Shown here piece by piece: positions 60,501-64,000 of a DNA stretch of 64,000 bases; within the stretch, counting starts at the first letter, position 1; every line of letters begins with the position of its first letter. Below the pieces are notes generated by a model. That model saw only the letters and a list, made by a program, of their open reading frames with translations. It did not search any database and had not been told where the DNA came from. Origin of the DNA: Corbicula japonica. Its lineage: Eukaryota; Mollusca; Bivalvia; Venerida; Cyrenidae. The stretch is taken from NCBI GenBank assembly GCA_038501625.1, contig JAZAYU010000052.1:1766858-1830857 (forward strand), written 5' to 3'. A program made the position numbers and the translations under genes.

Positions 60501-63500
60501 TCAAAACTGCCAACTGTGAATTTTTAACTCAACTGGCAGGAAACGGGATGGCTCTGTATTCTGCACTACCTGATTGGCTTATAATAGTAATGGACCAATA
60601 ACGCCATATGACCAGTTTTTTGTCCAGTATATATATGAAAATACAAATTAAAAAGCCTAATGCTCCAGAGTTCATTCAACGCTAAAACCTTATCGCCTTC
60701 ACCTTTTTCTATTTGAAGCTGAAGTACATTATTGCGTTTTATTCGTATTTTTAAAAAAAATTTTCTACGGCATTTAACAAATTTGGATATAAATAATATT
60801 TAAAAATCCTGTCACTGATATTTCAGCGATCCCATAAACATGTTGTATTTATACTCCATTCTTAAAAGAGCTAGACTTAGTGGGGCGCATCACGGGAAAA
60901 GGTACCTTCGGACGGTTGACGTCAATCCTTGCAATGACGTCATAAAGTTGAGCAGACGACATTTACTATTATGAATTTCGCGTTAAAAATACAATTTTAT
61001 AAACAGAATGTATAACAAAATCACTTTTTAGTTATTAGAAAATAATATATTATTTTAAGTTCTATCTAAATATATTAACAACTAAAATGTCACAAAATAT
61101 GACCGAATGGACATTTTCCAGTGGCTTCCCCAAGTGTACACTTGTTATTACTAAAAAAAGAGAAAATTATCAAAAGATCTTCTCTCTAACGCCTAGATGC
61201 AGTTTAATAAACATTTACATAAAAAATGTTATTGATATATCTTCATTTTGCATATGTTAAGAAAAGTCAGAACAGTTAAGAACATAGATTGATTTAAAAT
61301 TCCCTAAACAACAAACAACATCATTAAAAATGTCCGTTAGAGAGATTTAGATTTTTCTTTTTAACCGATGTCAGTAGAACGATTAAATTAGATGGCCCTT
61401 AACGTGTACAGTTTTCTAACTGAAAAATTCCACATCGCCCCTAGTGGAAAATCCCGTATCGAGCCCCTTTTTATAAAAAGCACTAGCACATTTAACACAT
61501 TCGCATCGATATCAGATAGCCGCGGTACACAAAGCGAGTCAGTATTTTTTTCCCGCTAGAACAAAATACTTTTTTTCTCGTATTCTATAATTTACTAATT
61601 TAACTTTTTCCACTGACTTCGGGAAAGTAAAACATTTTTAATACTGAACAATTAAGTAATGTACAACAACACCTGTTACTCATTTAGCAAGCGTGTTTTG
61701 TCGCACCTTTGTAAAAAGAACATTATTTGCAATAAGTGACGTTGCAATCTTATAGGTCTATTCAACACAAATTAAATCAAAACCATTGGTCACAACAAGA
61801 CTAAGCTCAAGATCCCTGATTTTTTTTGAAACTTCAATTGCAGAAAAGGCTTTTGGTTCATAAATGCTACTTCACTTTTTAACTTTTTTATTACGTCTAG
61901 ATTGTTCATGTGGCCCTGAATGTGAAGATACGGGCGATTGTTGCTTTTTACCTGACGACAACAACAGTGGCATTAATGCTTTCGAGGAATGTTTGTTTCC
62001 AAAAACAGGGGTTACCATCGAGACAGATTCTTTTCAATATCATTCTTATCGCATGGTTTCCTCGTGCCCAGGATGTAGTGAAGATGAAGACTGTGGGAAT
62101 CAGAAAGTAGCACCTTGGGGGAGTTTGTATCCAGTTTTCTCCAAACGGACAGGAAAGATTTACAAAAATATGGAATGCGCAAAACTCAATAATGTTGTTG
62201 ATGGAATAGTTTGGGATGCTCGACTGGAATGTACGAAGATGAATGGCTACGGTTTCGTTAACGACTTCTCTGATTTGGCCTGGGCTGAACTACAAAACTA
62301 TTGCAAAGTCAGATTTATTTATCCAGGAGAATTAAATGACATCAAGTTTCAAACATGTTTTCGCGACATGGTAGACAATTGTACAACCACAGAATTTGAA
62401 GTTCCGGTATCTGTCAATGCCTCAAAACAGCAGATATCAGAATTCTGCCAAAGCGGACTTGTGTCTCCATATTTGGCTGACCGTAACCACCTGTACTCGA
62501 ATGTTTTCTGCTATATTTGTTCAGGTCTACATTTTAAACAAGACCTCAAATGTAATGACATTCGGTTTACAGATAGAGAACCAGGATCAAAGGAGTTTTT
62601 TGCCATCCTTAATTTTAATGCACTTCAGAACCTACCATTTAAGGAGACTACGGCTTGCCCAAATGATCTTAAACAGGTAACATTAAGGATAAATATCAGT
62701 CCTTCTTTATCTATTAATTGTTAGGAAACAAACACATGATAAACACACATTGAACAAAATATAATCGTACTGAAACTATCTACAACTATTATATTCTTTA
62801 ATTTGTACCATCGTCTGGGATGGATCAAAATTATACTCCTTAATTGTGTTAATATTGAGTTTCATTCAATCCGAGAATAGGTGACGTGTGCAGTAAAATG
62901 CATTTTCATTAATTCCCATTAACAGGCTTAATCAATCCGATCCTGCACTATTTTCATTTTTGTCATGTTAAGTCGCTTTTAAAGTTGCTGTTCCATCTAT
63001 TTGTAATTTTAAAGCTAATGTTAATTTGAAATATAGTGACTCTCTTTCTACGTGAAAGCCCTGTGACTATTAAATAGATAGAAAGTAATCTTGGAAGACC
63101 GACAAACACGACAAATATTAAAATAAATTACGGCAGCCAATTTACACAAAATGGGCTGGTGTAATTTATAAATACTATAAACATAGACCACAAAATAGTT
63201 TGTCACATTTTCAATAATGTAAATGTGACATATATAAAACCTTGCTCATTGTCCAATGGGTGTCTCCTGCATCTTTAAATGTACAGGATTTGCATAGGAT
63301 TTTGCTGGACATATATACTGTATCAATGTAGCTTAACATGATTAAGCTTGGAAAATCATTTTCAGATTGTCTTTATTTGTTCTTCACAGAACACATCTGA
63401 ATGTAGACCCGTGCTGTGTCCAACAGGACAGATACGGAATGCCACAGGCCATTGCATCTTTACTATGAAAATGTGGATTCAGCAATACTGCAGAGTTGCG

Positions 63501-64000
63501 ATTGAACTCAAAAGTGATGTGGACTTTGACATACAAGAAGCGTTTGTATTACTAGACGAAAATAATATCGAAGTTGATCTCAGATCCGTTTCTATCTTAA
63601 ACCCACGGAAACAGACAAAATGGACCCCGGATGATGCATTATACAAGATCACTGAATACAATTATGATACAAAAACAAAGTCTTTGCTCGTTTACATGAC
63701 ACGGTATATTTCAAAGGCTGACCCAGAATATGTAGTGAAAAGCGTGACCGCTTTGTTGACAACAAAGTGGAGATTAGAATTCAAAAACAAAACCTTAACT
63801 CTGATCCCTTCCATTTTTAAACAACTATTACCGTACACTAAAGATGCTCAGCTTGTTGCTGCATCATTGAATGTGAACAACTCATCTAATGAAACGATTT
63901 CTCTGTATAAACAACTTTATAAGCCAGCTTCAGTACCCGGAAAATATATGCCGATTTCAAAGCTTTGTTTTTGTGAGCAAATAGAGCTAAGAACAGGTGA
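57401..64000 (+). CDS. SMB-domain secreted/receptor ectodomain, probably a family-B-like GPCR (partial)
   Basis: The 5' part of a gene on the plus strand, spliced from 57401-57581, 61901-62676 and 63390 to the window edge. It starts with a signal peptide (MFMIILLLTSLTTG). A cysteine-rich module follows, with Cys at about 35, 41, 58, 59, 62, 64, 68, 74 and 75; the run QCCTDCSCGPECEDTGDCCF is typical of somatomedin B and is built exactly across the first junction (G|AT). A long ectodomain follows with many Cys and N-glycosylation sites (NCTT, NVSV-like, NATG, NNSSNET). In molluscs this arrangement is known from expanded SMB-bearing Methuselah/adhesion-like GPCRs, whose helices would lie past base 64,000 after the LCFCEQIEL segment. 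A soluble or single-pass protein is not excluded. SMB call firm, GPCR call from memory of the family. Confidence 0.7.
58855..59015 (+). repeat. Palindromic repeat family B copy in SMB gene intron
   Basis: ttggtcagaaataacctcat, gtgtagatcttgatcagact and an eroded right arm. Confidence 0.6.
60421..60485 (+). repeat. tRNA-like SINE head (A-box and B-box)
   Basis: tggcagagag (A-box-like, 60427) and ggttcgagccc (perfect B-box, 60468) are spaced as in a tRNA promoter. The acceptor stem does not pair, so it is not a working tRNA gene. Confidence 0.4.
61901..62676 (+). CDS. SMB gene exon 2: rest of SMB module and ectodomain
   Basis: Acceptor TTATTACGTCTAG, first codon GAT completed across the junction. 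Encodes DCSCGPECEDTGDCCFLPDD and a Cys-rich ectodomain (SCPGCSEDEDCGN, FCYICSGLHF), ending LKQ|GTAACA in phase 0. 776 nt. Confidence 0.9.
62677..63389 (+). other. SMB gene intron 2
   Basis: 713 nt of AT-rich sequence; nothing recognisable. Confidence 0.8.
63390..64000 (+). CDS. SMB gene exon 3: ectodomain continued (runs off window)
   Basis: Acceptor TTATTTGTTCTTCACAG. The frame NTSECRPVLCPTGQIRNATG ... LCFCEQIELRTG stays open to the last base. The final ACAG-GTGA could be a donor or coding sequence; the window ends too soon to say. Confidence 0.85.

Larger units (their letters stand above)
57582..61900 (+). other. SMB gene intron 1 (4.3 kb)
   Basis: No exon-like segment. It contains family B copies (58855-59015 and about 59645-59700), two cacggcttcgccgtg-type hairpins (60268 and 60378) and a tRNA-like SINE head (60421-60485). 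Confidence 0.65.

Noticed and set aside
61910..62680. Two additional plus-strand ORFs (66 and 94 aa) in other frames.
   Set aside because: They are shadows within exon 2 of the SMB gene.

Overview
The window looks like nuclear DNA of a lophotrochozoan animal, most likely a bivalve mollusc. It is AT-rich, gene-poor and intron-rich, full of short palindromic and foldback repeats, and carries innexin gap-junction genes of the molluscan type. The assignment rests on gene content and repeat style recalled from other bivalve genomes; the species cannot be named from the sequence alone.

Left two thirds (1-46,885), minus strand: a tandem cluster of four innexin genes in one orientation. Gene 1 (304-987) shows only its first two exons; the rest lies left of the window. 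Gene 2 (2784-8264) is complete in six exons. Gene 3 (14848-24216) has one set of downstream exons but three tandem, equally long (283 nt) versions of the exon for the N-terminus, TM1 and first extracellular loop, placed after a single candidate start exon. Gene 4 (39225-46885) has the same protein body in one uninterrupted exon, with only the 5'-most intron kept. In all four genes the body exon starts with the last base of a split codon, and a short ATG exon of the form ATG-NNN-NN can be found upstream (candidate N-termini MLK, MPI, MTR, MTR). The spliced totals are in frame: 416 aa for gene 2, 420 aa for gene 3 with any one exon 1, and 418 aa for gene 4.

Right end (57,401-64,000), plus strand: the 5' part of another gene in three exons, running off the window. 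It encodes a signal peptide, a cysteine-rich somatomedin-B-like module built across the first splice junction, and a long glycosylatable ectodomain. It resembles the ectodomains of the SMB-bearing family-B/Methuselah-like GPCRs that are expanded in molluscs; the seven-helix part would lie beyond the window.

Between the genes (about 8.3-14.7, 24.4-38.9 and 46.9-57.3 kb, plus the introns) I see no further convincing gene. These stretches hold a palindromic element with inverted CCAAT boxes (about ten copies), a second palindromic family with a GTGTAGATCCAGATCAGC core (about ten copies), other foldback elements, a 26-bp minisatellite beside the last innexin exon, a ~145-bp satellite with TGACCT repeats, a 33-bp minisatellite coding for CxxC motifs, and a CACGTG-rich repeat upstream of the gene 3 alternative exons.

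The innexins would form gap junctions or single-membrane channels. The most interesting point is that gene 3 could produce three channels differing only in the pore-entry and docking region by choosing one of three cassette exons.
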